From an uncultured Thiodictyon sp. (GTDB lineage Bacteria > Pseudomonadota > Gammaproteobacteria > Chromatiales > Chromatiaceae), in NCBI RefSeq assembly GCF_903828115.1, contig NZ_CAIKKU010000645.1, positions 1 to 37,770 on the forward strand: 37,770 nucleotides of DNA, written 5' to 3'. Of this stretch, positions 16,946-25,608 are shown piece by piece; position 1 is the stretch's first letter, and each line of letters starts with the position of its first letter. The notes below the pieces were generated by a model. It searched no databases and was not told the DNA's origin. It worked only from the letters and a program-made list of their open reading frames with translations. The position numbers and the translations under genes were made by a program.

Positions 16946-17542
16946 GTGATAACCCAGCACACGCCGCTCGGCGAGGTCGTCGCGGTCCTGCCCGGCTACG
17001 CGCTCAAGGGCCGGGTCGAGCCCGCATCCGACGGGCGTTACCAGCTCATCCAGGGCCGCCACCTGACCCCGGGCGAGCCCTACCGCTACGCGCCTGAACA
17101 CCGGCTGCGCATCACCCCGCAGCGCCCGGCCGAGCCCTATCGCGTGCGCCCCGGCGATGTGCTGCTGGCATCCCGCGGCAACCTCAACTATGCGGTCGCG
17201 CTGCTTGCGGTGCCGGAGCCGACCATCGCCCCGGCGACCTTCTATATCCTGCGGCCCGGGCCGCGGGTCGACCCGGCCTATCTCGCCTGGGTGCTGGAGC
17301 AACCACCGGTGCAGGCGCAGATGGCCCAGGTCCGCACCACCGGGGCCGCCACGCCGATCCTGCAACGCGCGGACTTCAAGGCGGTGCGCATCCCGCTCCC
17401 GCCGCTGGCGCGGCAAGCGTGCATTGCCGCGGTGGCGGCCTTGATGGGACAGGAGCGCCGCTTGTTGCGCCAACTCGACGCGGCCACCGCCCGCTATCAC
17501 GAGGCCATCGGCCGCGCCTTACTCGCGGAGCCTGCCGATTGA
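16946..17542 (+). CDS. hsdS: Half-size type I restriction specificity subunit (single TRD HsdS)
   Basis: The 198-residue protein from a GTG start has the target-recognition-domain pattern of HsdS: LGEVVAVLPGYALKG near the start, the DVLLASRGNLNYAVALL strand, ADFKAVRIPLPPLARQ, and a closing coiled helix (ALMGQERRLLRQLDAATARY). A usual HsdS has two TRDs and about 400 residues, so this is one half. Half-subunits can act as homodimers or swap with the full hsdS to change specificity. It precedes hsdM by 87 bp. A full HsdS follows hsdM, so the locus encodes three TRDs in total. The TRD call is firm; whether it works as a subunit is open. Confidence 0.8.
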   Translation: MITQHTPLGEVVAVLPGYALKGRVEPASDGRYQLIQGRHLTPGEPYRYAPEHRLRITPQRPAEPYRVRPGDVLLASRGNLNYAVALLAVPEPTIAPATFYILRPGPRVDPAYLAWVLEQPPVQAQMAQVRTTGAATPILQRADFKAVRIPLPPLARQACIAAVAALMGQERRLLRQLDAATARYHEAIGRALLAEPAD

Positions 17543-17629
17543 CGCCTCCACCACCGCCACCAGTACGCCACGGGGCCGCGCGAACAGCCACCGCGCGCCC
17601 TGCCCGACCGCCCCACGGACCCTGACCCC

Positions 17630-19162
17630 ATGAGCACGACCGACCAACCGACCCAGATCCAGCAGAGCGAGATCAACGACATCCTCTGGCGCGCCTGCGA
17701 CACCTTCCGCGGCACCATCGACGCCTCGGACTACAAGAACTATGTCCTGGTGATGCTGTTCGTGAAGTACATCTCCGATGTCTGGAAGGACCACTACGCG
17801 GAGTACAAGCGCGAGTTCGGAGCCGATGAGGCGCGCATCCACCGCAAGCTGGCGCGCGAACGCTTTGTGCTCGCGCACTCGTGCAGCTTCGACCACCTCT
17901 ATGCCAACCGCGAGAAGCCCAACCTGGGCGAGCTGATCAACATCGCCCTGGAGCGCATCGAGCTCGACAACAAGGCGAAGCTCATCAACGTCTTTCGCAA
18001 CGTCGACTACAACTCTGAGGCGCTGCTCGGCGACACCAGGAAGCGCAACCGCATCTTGAAGAGCCTGCTGGAGGACTTCGCCGACCCGCGGCTGGATTTG
18101 CGGCCCTCACGGATCGGCACGCTGGACGTCATCGGCAACGCTTATGAATACCTGATCGGCCGCTTTGCCGCCAGCGCCGGCAAGAAGGCCGGCGAGTTCT
18201 ACACCCCGCCCGAGGTCTCGCTGCTGATCGCGCAGTTGGTCGCCCCGCAGCCCGGCGAGCGCATCTGCGACCCGGCCTGCGGCTCGGGCTCGCTGCTGCT
18301 CAAATGCGCCGAGCAGGTCGGCAGCGACAACTACTCGCTGTACGGGCAGGAGGCCATCAGCGGCACCTGGGCGCTGTGCATGATGAACATGTTCCTGCAC
18401 AGCGTGAACAACCCGCGCATCGAGTGGGGCGACACCCTGCTGGACCCCAAGCTGCTGGAGCGCGACCACCTCATGCGCTTCGAGGTGGTGGTGGCCAATC
18501 CGCCCTTCTCACTCGACAAGTGGGGCGCCGACCAGGCCCACAAGGAACAGAAGCGCCACCACCGCTGGCACCGCGGGGTACCGCCCAAGAGCAAGGGCGA
18601 TTACGCCTTCATCAGCCACATGATCGAGACCACCACCGAGGGCACCGGCCGCGTCGGCGTGGTGGTGCCCCATGGGGTGCTGTTCCGCGCCGGCGGCGAG
18701 GGCACCATCCGCCGCGCCCTGATCGAGGAAAACCTGCTCGATGCCGTCATCGGCCTGCCGCCCAACCTGTTCTACGGCACCGGCATCCCGGCCGCGATCC
18801 TGGTCTTTCGCCGCGACCGCGGCCACGGGCCCGGGGCGCGCACCGATGTGCTGTTCATCGACGCCAGCCGGGAGTTTGCGCAGGACAAGAACCAGAACCG
18901 GCTGCGGGCCGATGTGGATGTGCCGAAGATCGTCGCGGCCTACCGGGCGCGGGTGAATGTGCACCAGTATGCCTATGTCGCCGGTCGGGAGGAGATGGCC
19001 AAGAACGACTTCAACCTGAACATTGCGCGTTATGTCGATACCTTTGAGGAAGCCGATGAGGTCGATATTGGGGCGGTGCAGCAGGAGATCGCCAGCATTG
19101 AGGCTGAGTTGACGAAAGTACGTCAAGAGATGGCGGGGGCGTTACGGGAGTTGGGGTTGTGA
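17630..19162 (+). CDS. hsdM: Type I restriction-modification methyltransferase subunit HsdM
   Basis: This 510-residue protein has the HsdM helical amino domain (INDILWRACDTFRG, VMLFVKYISD) and the N6-adenine methyltransferase core. Motif I is DPACGSGSLL at 214-223, binding S-adenosylmethionine. NPPF at 290-293 is the catalytic motif IV. GEFYTPPEV at 188-196 is the usual entry to the catalytic domain. A carboxy coiled helix contacts HsdS. With HsdS it methylates host sites, protecting them from HsdR. The final codons overlap the GTG of hsdS (GTGA). Its length is usual for the family and no damage is visible. Confidence 0.97.
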   Translation: MSTTDQPTQIQQSEINDILWRACDTFRGTIDASDYKNYVLVMLFVKYISDVWKDHYAEYKREFGADEARIHRKLARERFVLAHSCSFDHLYANREKPNLGELINIALERIELDNKAKLINVFRNVDYNSEALLGDTRKRNRILKSLLEDFADPRLDLRPSRIGTLDVIGNAYEYLIGRFAASAGKKAGEFYTPPEVSLLIAQLVAPQPGERICDPACGSGSLLLKCAEQVGSDNYSLYGQEAISGTWALCMMNMFLHSVNNPRIEWGDTLLDPKLLERDHLMRFEVVVANPPFSLDKWGADQAHKEQKRHHRWHRGVPPKSKGDYAFISHMIETTTEGTGRVGVVVPHGVLFRAGGEGTIRRALIEENLLDAVIGLPPNLFYGTGIPAAILVFRRDRGHGPGARTDVLFIDASREFAQDKNQNRLRADVDVPKIVAAYRARVNVHQYAYVAGREEMAKNDFNLNIARYVDTFEEADEVDIGAVQQEIASIEAELTKVRQEMAGALRELGL

Positions 19163-20445
19163 CATCTTCCGATATGCAAGAGCCAAGGTCTCGTTTCCTC
19201 AGTAGATTATTCAAACATTACCACCTTTGCGGGGTTCCACCAGGCTGGCGAATTGTCCGCCTTGCCGATCACACAATTTTCGGAACTGGGCATACCCCGA
19301 ACAAAAAGGTGCCAAGCTACTGGGATGGTAGCATCCCCTGGGTTTCACTTGCGGACTCGTTTCGCCTGGATCAAGTCACCATTGAAAATACCGTAAGCAC
19401 CATTAGTGCACTCGGAATTCGGAATTCGTCGGCCGTCGTACATCCAGCAGGTACCGTAATCCTTTCTCGTGATGCCGGCGTTGGGAAATCGGCAATCCTC
19501 GGCAAAGACATGGCAGTCAGCCAGCATTTCGTAACCTGGAAGCCAGGAAACGATCTCAACGGCCTATTCCTCTACTACTGGCTGCAATTAATGAAATGCG
19601 AGTTCGAAATGGTTGCAGTTGGATCAACGATTAAGACGATCGGTATGCCCTACTTTCGGTCTATGGAGATCCTGTTGCCGCCGAAGAAGGAGCAAGATTG
19701 GATGGCTGATGCCATGTATCGCTACGACCACGCCATTGCACTCGCCGAACGCCTGATCGCTGGCGAGATGAAGCTGCGCAAGGGCCTGATGTACCAACTG
19801 TCGACCGGCAAGCGGCGGTTTCCAGGGTTCTCCGAGCCGTGGCGGGAGGTAGCTTTGGGCGAGGTGACAACCGAATCGAGTCGTCGTAACAACGGCGAAC
19901 TCGACCGGACAACGGTTCGGGCAGTAACCAATTCGGTCGGCATGATCCCCATGCGCGAACAGACCATCGCCGAATCGCTGGGTCGGTATAAGATCATCGA
20001 ACCGCGCGCCTTCGCCTATAACCCGATGCGTATCAATGTCGGCTCCTTGTGCATGTGGACAGGCGACTCCCCGGCCTTGGTGAGCCCCGACTATGTGGTG
20101 TTTGCCTGCAATGAGAGTCAACTGGACGCGACTTATTTCGACTATTTGCGCCAAACGCATCGCTGGGCGCATTACATGACCGCCGGCGGCAACGGCAGCG
20201 TGCGCATCCGCATCTATTACACGGACTTGGCCGCGCTGCGATTCGTGATCCCGCCATACGCCGAACAGGTCCGCATCGGCCGTTTTCTTGGCAGCATGGA
20301 CCGCGAATTGGCCCTGCTCCGCGCCCAACTCGCCGCCCTCAAGACCCAGAAAAAGGGCCTGATGCAGCAACTCCTGACCGGCAAGGTGCGGGTACCGCTG
20401 CCCGCACCGACGCCGGAGGACCAGGCCGCGGCGGTAGTCGCATGA
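19159..20445 (+). CDS. hsdS: Type I restriction specificity subunit HsdS (two TRDs)
   Basis: The 428-residue protein has two target-recognition domains, each followed by a conserved helix. The first helix includes RKGLMYQLSTGKRRFPGF near 208-225 and the second TQKKGLMQQLLTGKVRVP near 396-413. These near-repeats are the standard HsdS layout. TRD 1 starts GVPPGWRIVRLADHTIFGTG and TRD 2 starts SEPWREVALGEVT. The GTG start overlaps the hsdM stop, with GGGAG upstream. Base composition of the first TRD (19200-19700) is clearly more AT-rich than its neighbours, which suggests that this TRD was acquired by transfer. It determines the bipartite DNA sequence recognised by the complex. Confidence 0.95.
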   Translation: MTSSDMQEPRSRFLSRLFKHYHLCGVPPGWRIVRLADHTIFGTGHTPNKKVPSYWDGSIPWVSLADSFRLDQVTIENTVSTISALGIRNSSAVVHPAGTVILSRDAGVGKSAILGKDMAVSQHFVTWKPGNDLNGLFLYYWLQLMKCEFEMVAVGSTIKTIGMPYFRSMEILLPPKKEQDWMADAMYRYDHAIALAERLIAGEMKLRKGLMYQLSTGKRRFPGFSEPWREVALGEVTTESSRRNNGELDRTTVRAVTNSVGMIPMREQTIAESLGRYKIIEPRAFAYNPMRINVGSLCMWTGDSPALVSPDYVVFACNESQLDATYFDYLRQTHRWAHYMTAGGNGSVRIRIYYTDLAALRFVIPPYAEQVRIGRFLGSMDRELALLRAQLAALKTQKKGLMQQLLTGKVRVPLPAPTPEDQAAAVVA

Positions 20446-20480
20446 GTGCGCAACTGACCTCGATCTTCGCTCCAACCACT

Positions 20481-20612
20481 GGAGGTCGAGGCTTTAGCCG
20501 GCCCGGCGCGCAAACGCCACTGATTTCTCTTGGATTTGCCGGGAACCGCCACCGGCTAAAGCCTCGACCTCCGGTTGCGGACGGACCGCCGCTGGCCGAG
20601 ACGATGATAAGG
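20481..20612 (-). repeat. Dispersed repeat family 1, copy 1, with perfect 21-bp inverted arms
   Basis: Arms 20481-20501 and 20552-20572 are perfect inverted repeats of 21 bp; the first begins GGAGGTCGAGGCTTTAGC. On the minus strand the unit reads CCTTATCATCGTCTCGGCC (from 20612) and then the arm. The same order occurs at 27948 and 33473 on the plus strand. It begins 36 bp after the hsdS stop. No transposase is nearby, so it looks like a non-autonomous or palindromic intergenic element. Confidence 0.8.
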
Positions 20613-20708
20613 TTCAGGGTCAGTTCGTCAGTACGCGCGCGCATGCCGAGCGTCCGACAGGTGTCGGGAAGGGTTGACGCAACTCCGTGCCAATTTTTCC
20701 TGATGCCG

Positions 20709-20737
20709 TTGAACGAGACAGTCACAGGGCCTATAAT
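20709..20737 (+). promoter_or_regulatory. Strong sigma70 promoter upstream of the candidate RNA and mntA
   Basis: TTGAAC (20709-20714), a spacer of exactly 17 bp and a perfect TATAAT (20732-20737). Transcription should start near 20743-20745. It lies inside the restriction locus, so mntA, the HExxH gene and hsdR may be expressed separately from hsdM and hsdS. Confidence 0.75.
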
Positions 20738-20743
20738 TTCCCA

Positions 20744-20819
20744 GACAGACCCGCCACGCCTCTCCGAGCCTGGAAGTAATTCCAGACAAGTGATGCGCAA
20801 CCATGGCGGGTATTTTTTT
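20744..20819 (+). ncRNA. Candidate small structured RNA or attenuator leader with intrinsic terminator
   Basis: The RNA would begin right after the strong promoter and be about 76 nt long. ACCCGCCA (20749-20756) pairs perfectly with TGGCGGGT (20804-20811), which is followed by A and seven T (20813-20819), as in an intrinsic terminator. Inside, CTGGAA (20770-20775) and TTCCAG (20780-20785) form a perfect 6-bp hairpin with a GTAA (GNRA-type) loop. About 20 unpaired bases follow. I do not recognise a known RNA family. It could be a free small RNA or a leader that attenuates mntA, the HExxH gene and hsdR downstream. Confidence 0.55.
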
Positions 20820-20833
20820 GCCTGGGGTTTGCT

Positions 20834-21136
20834 ATGCACCGCGCCATGAATCTCAACGTAGACGCCCTGGCTCAATTCTGTAAACGACACCACATTCGGC
20901 GTCTGTCCCTGTTTGGGTCGCAGTTGAAGGGGACGGCGCGCAGCGATAGCGACCTTGATCTATTGGTTGAGTTTGAACCGGAGCATATGCCCGGCCTGCT
21001 GGGTATTTCCGGCATGGAGATCGAGTTGTCGGACTTGCTCGGAGGCAAGCGTGTCGATCTACGCACAGCGGCGGACCTGTCTCACTATTTCCGTGACGAG
21101 GTGGTACGCATGGCCGAGGTTCAGTATGCAAGATGA
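20834..21136 (+). CDS. mntA: MntA-type minimal nucleotidyltransferase (MNT antitoxin)
   Basis: This 100-residue protein has the nucleotidyltransferase signature LSLFGSQLKGTARSDSDLDLL: GS followed by the paired Asp of DSDLDLLVEF. It ends with VDLRTAADLSHYFRDEVVR, typical of MntA proteins. MntA partners of HEPN toxins AMPylate the toxin (HepT) and so neutralise it. The genes usually overlap, with mntA first. Here the HEPN partner is reduced to a remnant. The first ATG follows a GGGG stretch; a second ATG five codons in is possible. It is the first coding gene after the strong promoter at 20709-20737. Confidence 0.88.
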   Translation: MHRAMNLNVDALAQFCKRHHIRRLSLFGSQLKGTARSDSDLDLLVEFEPEHMPGLLGISGMEIELSDLLGGKRVDLRTAADLSHYFRDEVVRMAEVQYAR

Positions 21137-21194
21137 GGATCTCATCCGCGCGCAGGATGGACCGCGTGATGAGCGCTGCAAAGTCGTCGCGTAG
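21126..21194 (+). pseudogene. Truncated HEPN-like toxin remnant after mntA
   Basis: An ATG overlapping the end of mntA by 11 bp, as is normal for MNT-HEPN pairs, opens a frame of only 22 codons (MQDEDLIRAQDGPRDERC). The MQDEDLIRA start resembles HEPN partner proteins, which are normally 110-140 residues. No RxxxxH active site and no further HEPN helices follow. In another frame, ARRMDRVMSAAKSS runs on into the next gene. I infer that a deletion removed the toxin and joined its start to the HExxH gene. The assignment rests on position and a short match only. Confidence 0.45.
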
Positions 21195-21207
21195 CTACCG
21201 ACCGCCG

Positions 21208-22383
21208 ATGCTCGACGAGAAACCGGAGACCCTGTTCGACTGGCTGAGTCGGGAAGGTCTGGTGGGCCACGGCGGGACGATGGATATCCCAGCGGTCGAC
21301 CTGGCACACCCCACGCTGCTGGACGGCGCCAGCCTGACCCTGGCGGAGCCGACGGCCCGGGGGCATCGGGCGAAGCCGCTGACATCCAAGGATCGCAAAG
21401 AATTGAAGGAAAAATTCGGCAACGTTGTACCCGTTGGTGTCGAGCCGGAGGCCGTCTGGCAAGCGGTCAAGCAGCCAGCGCTTGCGGTGCGGGCCTTGGA
21501 CTGGAAGAAGCTGCCCGCCGATGCGATGGCCTTCTACCGGCCGTTCCACTTTCCGCCCTTCAATCAGTGGGGCATCTATCTTCTGGTGGAACCACTTCTG
21601 GAGTACATCGAGCGCCTGCAAGTGTTGGCGCAGGCGCTCAAGCTGTATTCCCCGGAAACGCTCGCGCATCTGGTGTTGTTCGAGGTCTTCCATCACGAGT
21701 TTTTCCATCACATGGCGGAGTCCACCGCTACCTATTTGGAGATTATCGGCGCTGGATTGAATGTCAACTGGCCCGTGTATCTCACTTATCGAGAGCGCAC
21801 ACGAGCGGCCGGCTTCGGTGATCCGCACGCGCCGTTGGAAGAGGCCCTCGCGAACGCTTACGCACACAATGCGCTCGGTTTTCTGGCGCGGGTGAAGGCC
21901 GGCTATAAGACCGCCGTGATCGGCGCCTACCAAGTGGCGCTGGAGCGCCACTGGGCGCTTGAACCGGCTGGGTATTGTGACGCCGGTTGCTTCATCGGCG
22001 GCGGCTATGTGGCGGGGGGCGCCGCCCTGATCGCGCAGATGCTCGGCGAGCCGGCGGCGGTCGATCATGCCCCGCTGAGCTGTCTGGCCAAGCATCTTAT
22101 GCCGAACGGCTTTACTGCACTGGTGCAGAAGCCGGACATTCCGACCTATCTCGTCGGCACCGACGAGCAATTAAAACGGCTTTCCGCGTTGGTGCCGGCC
22201 CCGAACGAAGCCTATACGACGCTGTTTTGGCCGTATCGCACCACCGCGTTGGACGAATACGTTGCGCAGAAGAAAGCCGAGGAAGCGCGAAAGAAGGCCG
22301 AGGAAACCGCCCGGCGCAAAGCCAACAAGGCCGCTGCTGCCTCAGGCACCCGCGCGCCGAACCAGAAGGACCTGTTTTCCTGA
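21208..22383 (+). CDS. HExxH putative zinc metalloprotease inside the restriction locus
   Basis: The start at ATG 21208 gives 391 residues (MLDEKPETLFDWLSREGL); the frame is open from 21133, overlapping mntA, so the start is uncertain. FEVFHHEFFHHMAE at about 158-171 holds HEFFH, a zinc-binding HExxH motif. APLEEALANAYAHN about 45 residues later could supply the third (Glu) ligand, as in gluzincins. CDAGCF follows near 257-262. The carboxy end is a lysine/alanine-rich helix. I do not recognise the family. It sits between mntA and hsdR, all on one strand, with 27 bp to hsdR, so it is probably co-transcribed with the nuclease subunit. A defence-associated protease that acts on restriction subunits or phage proteins is one possibility. 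Confidence 0.7.
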   Translation: MLDEKPETLFDWLSREGLVGHGGTMDIPAVDLAHPTLLDGASLTLAEPTARGHRAKPLTSKDRKELKEKFGNVVPVGVEPEAVWQAVKQPALAVRALDWKKLPADAMAFYRPFHFPPFNQWGIYLLVEPLLEYIERLQVLAQALKLYSPETLAHLVLFEVFHHEFFHHMAESTATYLEIIGAGLNVNWPVYLTYRERTRAAGFGDPHAPLEEALANAYAHNALGFLARVKAGYKTAVIGAYQVALERHWALEPAGYCDAGCFIGGGYVAGGAALIAQMLGEPAAVDHAPLSCLAKHLMPNGFTALVQKPDIPTYLVGTDEQLKRLSALVPAPNEAYTTLFWPYRTTALDEYVAQKKAEEARKKAEETARRKANKAAAASGTRAPNQKDLFS

Positions 22384-22410
22384 CCCGGACGATCACCAGG
22401 AATCGATTCA

Positions 22411-25400
22411 ATGCTTGCATCTTCCTACCTTGAGGACCTGGACTCCAAACTCCCCGCCATCCAGGTGCTGGAGTCCCTCGGCTGGACCTACCTGAGCCCG
22501 GCGGAGGCGCTGGCGTTGCGCGGCGGCCGGCTGGACCGGACGGTGCTGACCGGGGTCCTGCGGCCCTGGCTCGAAGCACACAACCGCTTCGAGACCCGGG
22601 GGGCGGTCTACCCCTTCTCGCCCTACAGCCTCGATGAGGCGCTGCGGCGGCTGCTCGATGTGACCTTCGACGGGCTGATCCACACCAATGAGATCGTCTA
22701 CAACCTGCTGACCCTGGGCACCAGCCTGGACGAGAGTGTGCTGGGCGAACGCAAGGGCCGCTCGCTGCACTATATCGACTGGGAACATTGGGAACGCAAT
22801 GTCTTCCATGTCACGGCCGAATTCGCGGTCGAGTGCCGCGCCTCCAAGACCACGCGGCGGCTCGACCTGGTGTTGTTCGTCAACGGCATCCCGTTCGCGG
22901 TGATCGAGTGCAAGCGCCGCGACTTGGACCACCCCGGCGGCAAGCCGCAGGTGCAGGTGGCCATCGATTACCTCGATGTCTGCCAGCAGGCCAACGAGAT
23001 CCCGCACCTGTTCCAGTACGCGCAGGTCCTGCTGGCGACCTCGGTCAACGATGTGTTGTTCGGGACCGTCGGCACCCAGAAGAAGTTCTGGGCGCGCTGG
23101 CGCGAGCAGCACGAGGATGTGGCGGCCGTCCAGGCGGCGGCCAACCATCGTCTTGCGCCTGACACACAGCAAAAGCTGTTCGCGTCGGGCCTGAACGCTG
23201 TGGCCGATGCCGACGTTGCCTGCCCCTATTTCGCCGCGGCGGGCACTGAGCGCTTGCCGACCGAACAGGATCGGGTGCTGTGGGCCATGCTGCGGCCGGC
23301 GCGCTTGCTGGAGTTCGTCTACTGCTATGTCGTGTTCGATGCCGGCACGCGCAAGGTGGCGCGTTACCAGCAGTATTTTGCGGTGCAGGACACCCTGCGG
23401 CGGATCGAGGCATTGCACGCGGGGGTGCGCCAGGGCGGCGTGATCTGGCACACCACCGGCAGCGGCAAGTCGCTGACCATGGTGATGCTCGCCAAGGCCC
23501 TGGCGGTGCACCCGGGCCTGGTCAACGCGCGCATCGTGCTGGTGACCGATCGTATCGACCTGGACCGCCAGTTGTGGGGGACCTTCCAGGCGTGCGGCAA
23601 GACCGCGGTGCGGGCCAAGAGCGGGCAACACCTGGCGGAGTTGATCACCCAGGGGTCGGCGCCGGTGATTACCACGGTGATCGACAAGTTCGAGACGGCC
23701 GCCAAGCGTTACAAGCTTTGCGATCCGGACCCGAACACCTTCCTGCTGGTCGACGAGGGCCACCGCAGCAACTACAACGAGACCGCGGCGCTGATGCGCG
23801 GGGTCTTCCCCAATGGCTGCTATATCGCCTTCACCGGGACGCCGCTGACGAAAAAGGAGAAGAACACGGCGACGCGCTTCGGCGGCTTCATCCACCGCTA
23901 CACCATGCGCGAGGCGGTGGCCGACGGGGCGGTGGTACCGTTGGTCTACGAGGGGCGCCTGGTCGAACTGGAGGTGCAGAAGGACGCGCTGGACCGCTGG
24001 TTCGAGCGCGTCACCCGGCACCTGAGCGCGGCGCAGACGGCGGATCTCAAGCGGCGGATGGCGAGCGCGGGTGAAATCTCGCGGGCCGAGCAGCGGCTGA
24101 AGATGATCGCCTTCGATATCGGCGAACACTTCGTGCAGAACTTCCAGGGGCGGGGGTTGAAGGCGCAATTGGCGGTGGACTCGCGCGAGAGTGCCATCCG
24201 CTACCGGCAGTTTTTCGAGGAATTCGGGGCGGTGGAGGTCGCGGTCATCATGTCGAAGCCGGACCTGCGTGTGGAGAACGCACTGGTCAAGACCTTCTGG
24301 CAGGCCATGATGGACCGCCACGGCACCGAGAAGCGCTACAACGAGGACACGCTGGCGGCGTTCTCGCGCGCCGACGGGGTGGAAATCCTGATCGTGGTCG
24401 ACCGGTTGTTGACCGGGTTCGACGAGCCGCGCAACACCGTGCTCTACATCGATAAGGCGCTGCAGGAACATGCCCTGTTGCAGGCGATCGCGCGCGTCAA
24501 CCGGCTGTTCGAGGGCAAGGATTTCGGCATCTTGATCGACTACCGCGGGGTGCTCGGCAAGCTCAACGAGGCGCTGCGTACCTACGACACGCTGGCGGCG
24601 TTCGACCCCAAGGATGTGGACATGACCGGCGCGCTGATCGAGATCGAGGCGGAAATCGCCCAACTGCCGCAGCGCCACACGGACCTGTGGGCGGTGTTCA
24701 AGGACGTGGCGAACCAGCGCGACCGCGAGGCGATGGAACGTCACCTGGCGGACGCGGACCTGCGCGCGGACTTCTACGCGGCGCTGCGCGCCTATGTGCG
24801 CACGCTGGCGGTCGCCCTGGGCAGTGAGCGCTTCTTTGAACTGGTGACGGCGCAGCGCATCGCCCGTTACAAGGCGGATTTGGCGTTGTTCGTGGGGCTG
24901 CGCCAGTCGGTGCAGCAGCGCTACGCGGAAACCGTTGACTACAGCGCCTACGAGCAGCAGGTGCGCAAGCTCATGGACGCGCACATCCAGGCGGCGCCGG
25001 ACGTGACCGTGCTGACCCCGGCGGTCAACATCTTCGAGGTCGAGGCCTTCAAGAGCGAGGTCGCGCGGGTCAAGGGCGCGGCGGCCAAGGCCGACACCAT
25101 CGCCAGCCGCGTGCAGCGCACCATCACCGAGCGCATGGACGAAGACCCGGTGATGTTCAAGCGCTTCGCGACCCTGGTGCAGGACGCGATCGACGACTAC
25201 CGCACCGGGCGCATCGATGCGGTGGAGTACTTGAAGCGTATCCAGGGTTACCAGGACGCCATCGTGCGCGGCTTCGAGGAGGGTATCCCGGAACCGCTGC
25301 GCGGGCGGGGCACGGCGCAGGCGTTCTTCGGCATCGTGGCTGAGGTCCTGGAGCGCTACCCGCAGCACGACGCCGCCACCCGTGCGGCCCTGGCGGTGAC

Positions 25401-25608
25401 CATGGCGGTGGCGATCGAGGATCTCGTCACCGCGCGCAGCATCCGCGATTGGATGCACAACGCCGATGTGCAGCAGCAGATGACCAACGCGATCGACGAT
25501 TACCTGTTCGAGGTGCGCGACCGCGCCGGCCTGGACCTGGCGGCGGCCGACATGGATATGATCATCGAGCGCTGTCTGGACATTGCCCGCAAACGGGCCG
25601 CGCGGTGA
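22411..25608 (+). CDS. hsdR: Type I restriction endonuclease subunit HsdR
   Basis: At 1065 residues this is the usual HsdR length. The amino domain carries the PD-(D/E)xK nuclease as LDLVLFVNGIPFAVIECKR, with D152, E166 and K168. The translocase has Walker A HTTGSGKSLTM at 347-357, DEGHRSNY as Walker B and TGTPLTKKEKNTATRFGG as motif III. Later motifs include VDRLLTGFDEP and ARVNRLFEGKDFG. A long helical carboxy region binds HsdM. With HsdM and HsdS it translocates DNA and cuts unmethylated invaders. All motifs are intact. An AGGA lies 9 nt before the ATG; the stop overlaps the next gene as GTGA. Confidence 0.97.
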   Translation: MLASSYLEDLDSKLPAIQVLESLGWTYLSPAEALALRGGRLDRTVLTGVLRPWLEAHNRFETRGAVYPFSPYSLDEALRRLLDVTFDGLIHTNEIVYNLLTLGTSLDESVLGERKGRSLHYIDWEHWERNVFHVTAEFAVECRASKTTRRLDLVLFVNGIPFAVIECKRRDLDHPGGKPQVQVAIDYLDVCQQANEIPHLFQYAQVLLATSVNDVLFGTVGTQKKFWARWREQHEDVAAVQAAANHRLAPDTQQKLFASGLNAVADADVACPYFAAAGTERLPTEQDRVLWAMLRPARLLEFVYCYVVFDAGTRKVARYQQYFAVQDTLRRIEALHAGVRQGGVIWHTTGSGKSLTMVMLAKALAVHPGLVNARIVLVTDRIDLDRQLWGTFQACGKTAVRAKSGQHLAELITQGSAPVITTVIDKFETAAKRYKLCDPDPNTFLLVDEGHRSNYNETAALMRGVFPNGCYIAFTGTPLTKKEKNTATRFGGFIHRYTMREAVADGAVVPLVYEGRLVELEVQKDALDRWFERVTRHLSAAQTADLKRRMASAGEISRAEQRLKMIAFDIGEHFVQNFQGRGLKAQLAVDSRESAIRYRQFFEEFGAVEVAVIMSKPDLRVENALVKTFWQAMMDRHGTEKRYNEDTLAAFSRADGVEILIVVDRLLTGFDEPRNTVLYIDKALQEHALLQAIARVNRLFEGKDFGILIDYRGVLGKLNEALRTYDTLAAFDPKDVDMTGALIEIEAEIAQLPQRHTDLWAVFKDVANQRDREAMERHLADADLRADFYAALRAYVRTLAVALGSERFFELVTAQRIARYKADLALFVGLRQSVQQRYAETVDYSAYEQQVRKLMDAHIQAAPDVTVLTPAVNIFEVEAFKSEVARVKGAAAKADTIASRVQRTITERMDEDPVMFKRFATLVQDAIDDYRTGRIDAVEYLKRIQGYQDAIVRGFEEGIPEPLRGRGTAQAFFGIVAEVLERYPQHDAATRAALAVTMAVAIEDLVTARSIRDWMHNADVQQQMTNAIDDYLFEVRDRAGLDLAAADMDMIIERCLDIARKRAAR

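Noticed and set aside
16337..17500. A minus-strand open frame of 387 codons crossing the intergenic region and the half hsdS
   Set aside because: Composition is biased to R, G and A, and it runs antisense to a recognisable TRD.
22408..25458. A 1016-codon minus-strand open frame opposite hsdR
   Set aside because: Arginine/histidine/leucine-rich shadow; hsdR on the plus strand has all family motifs.
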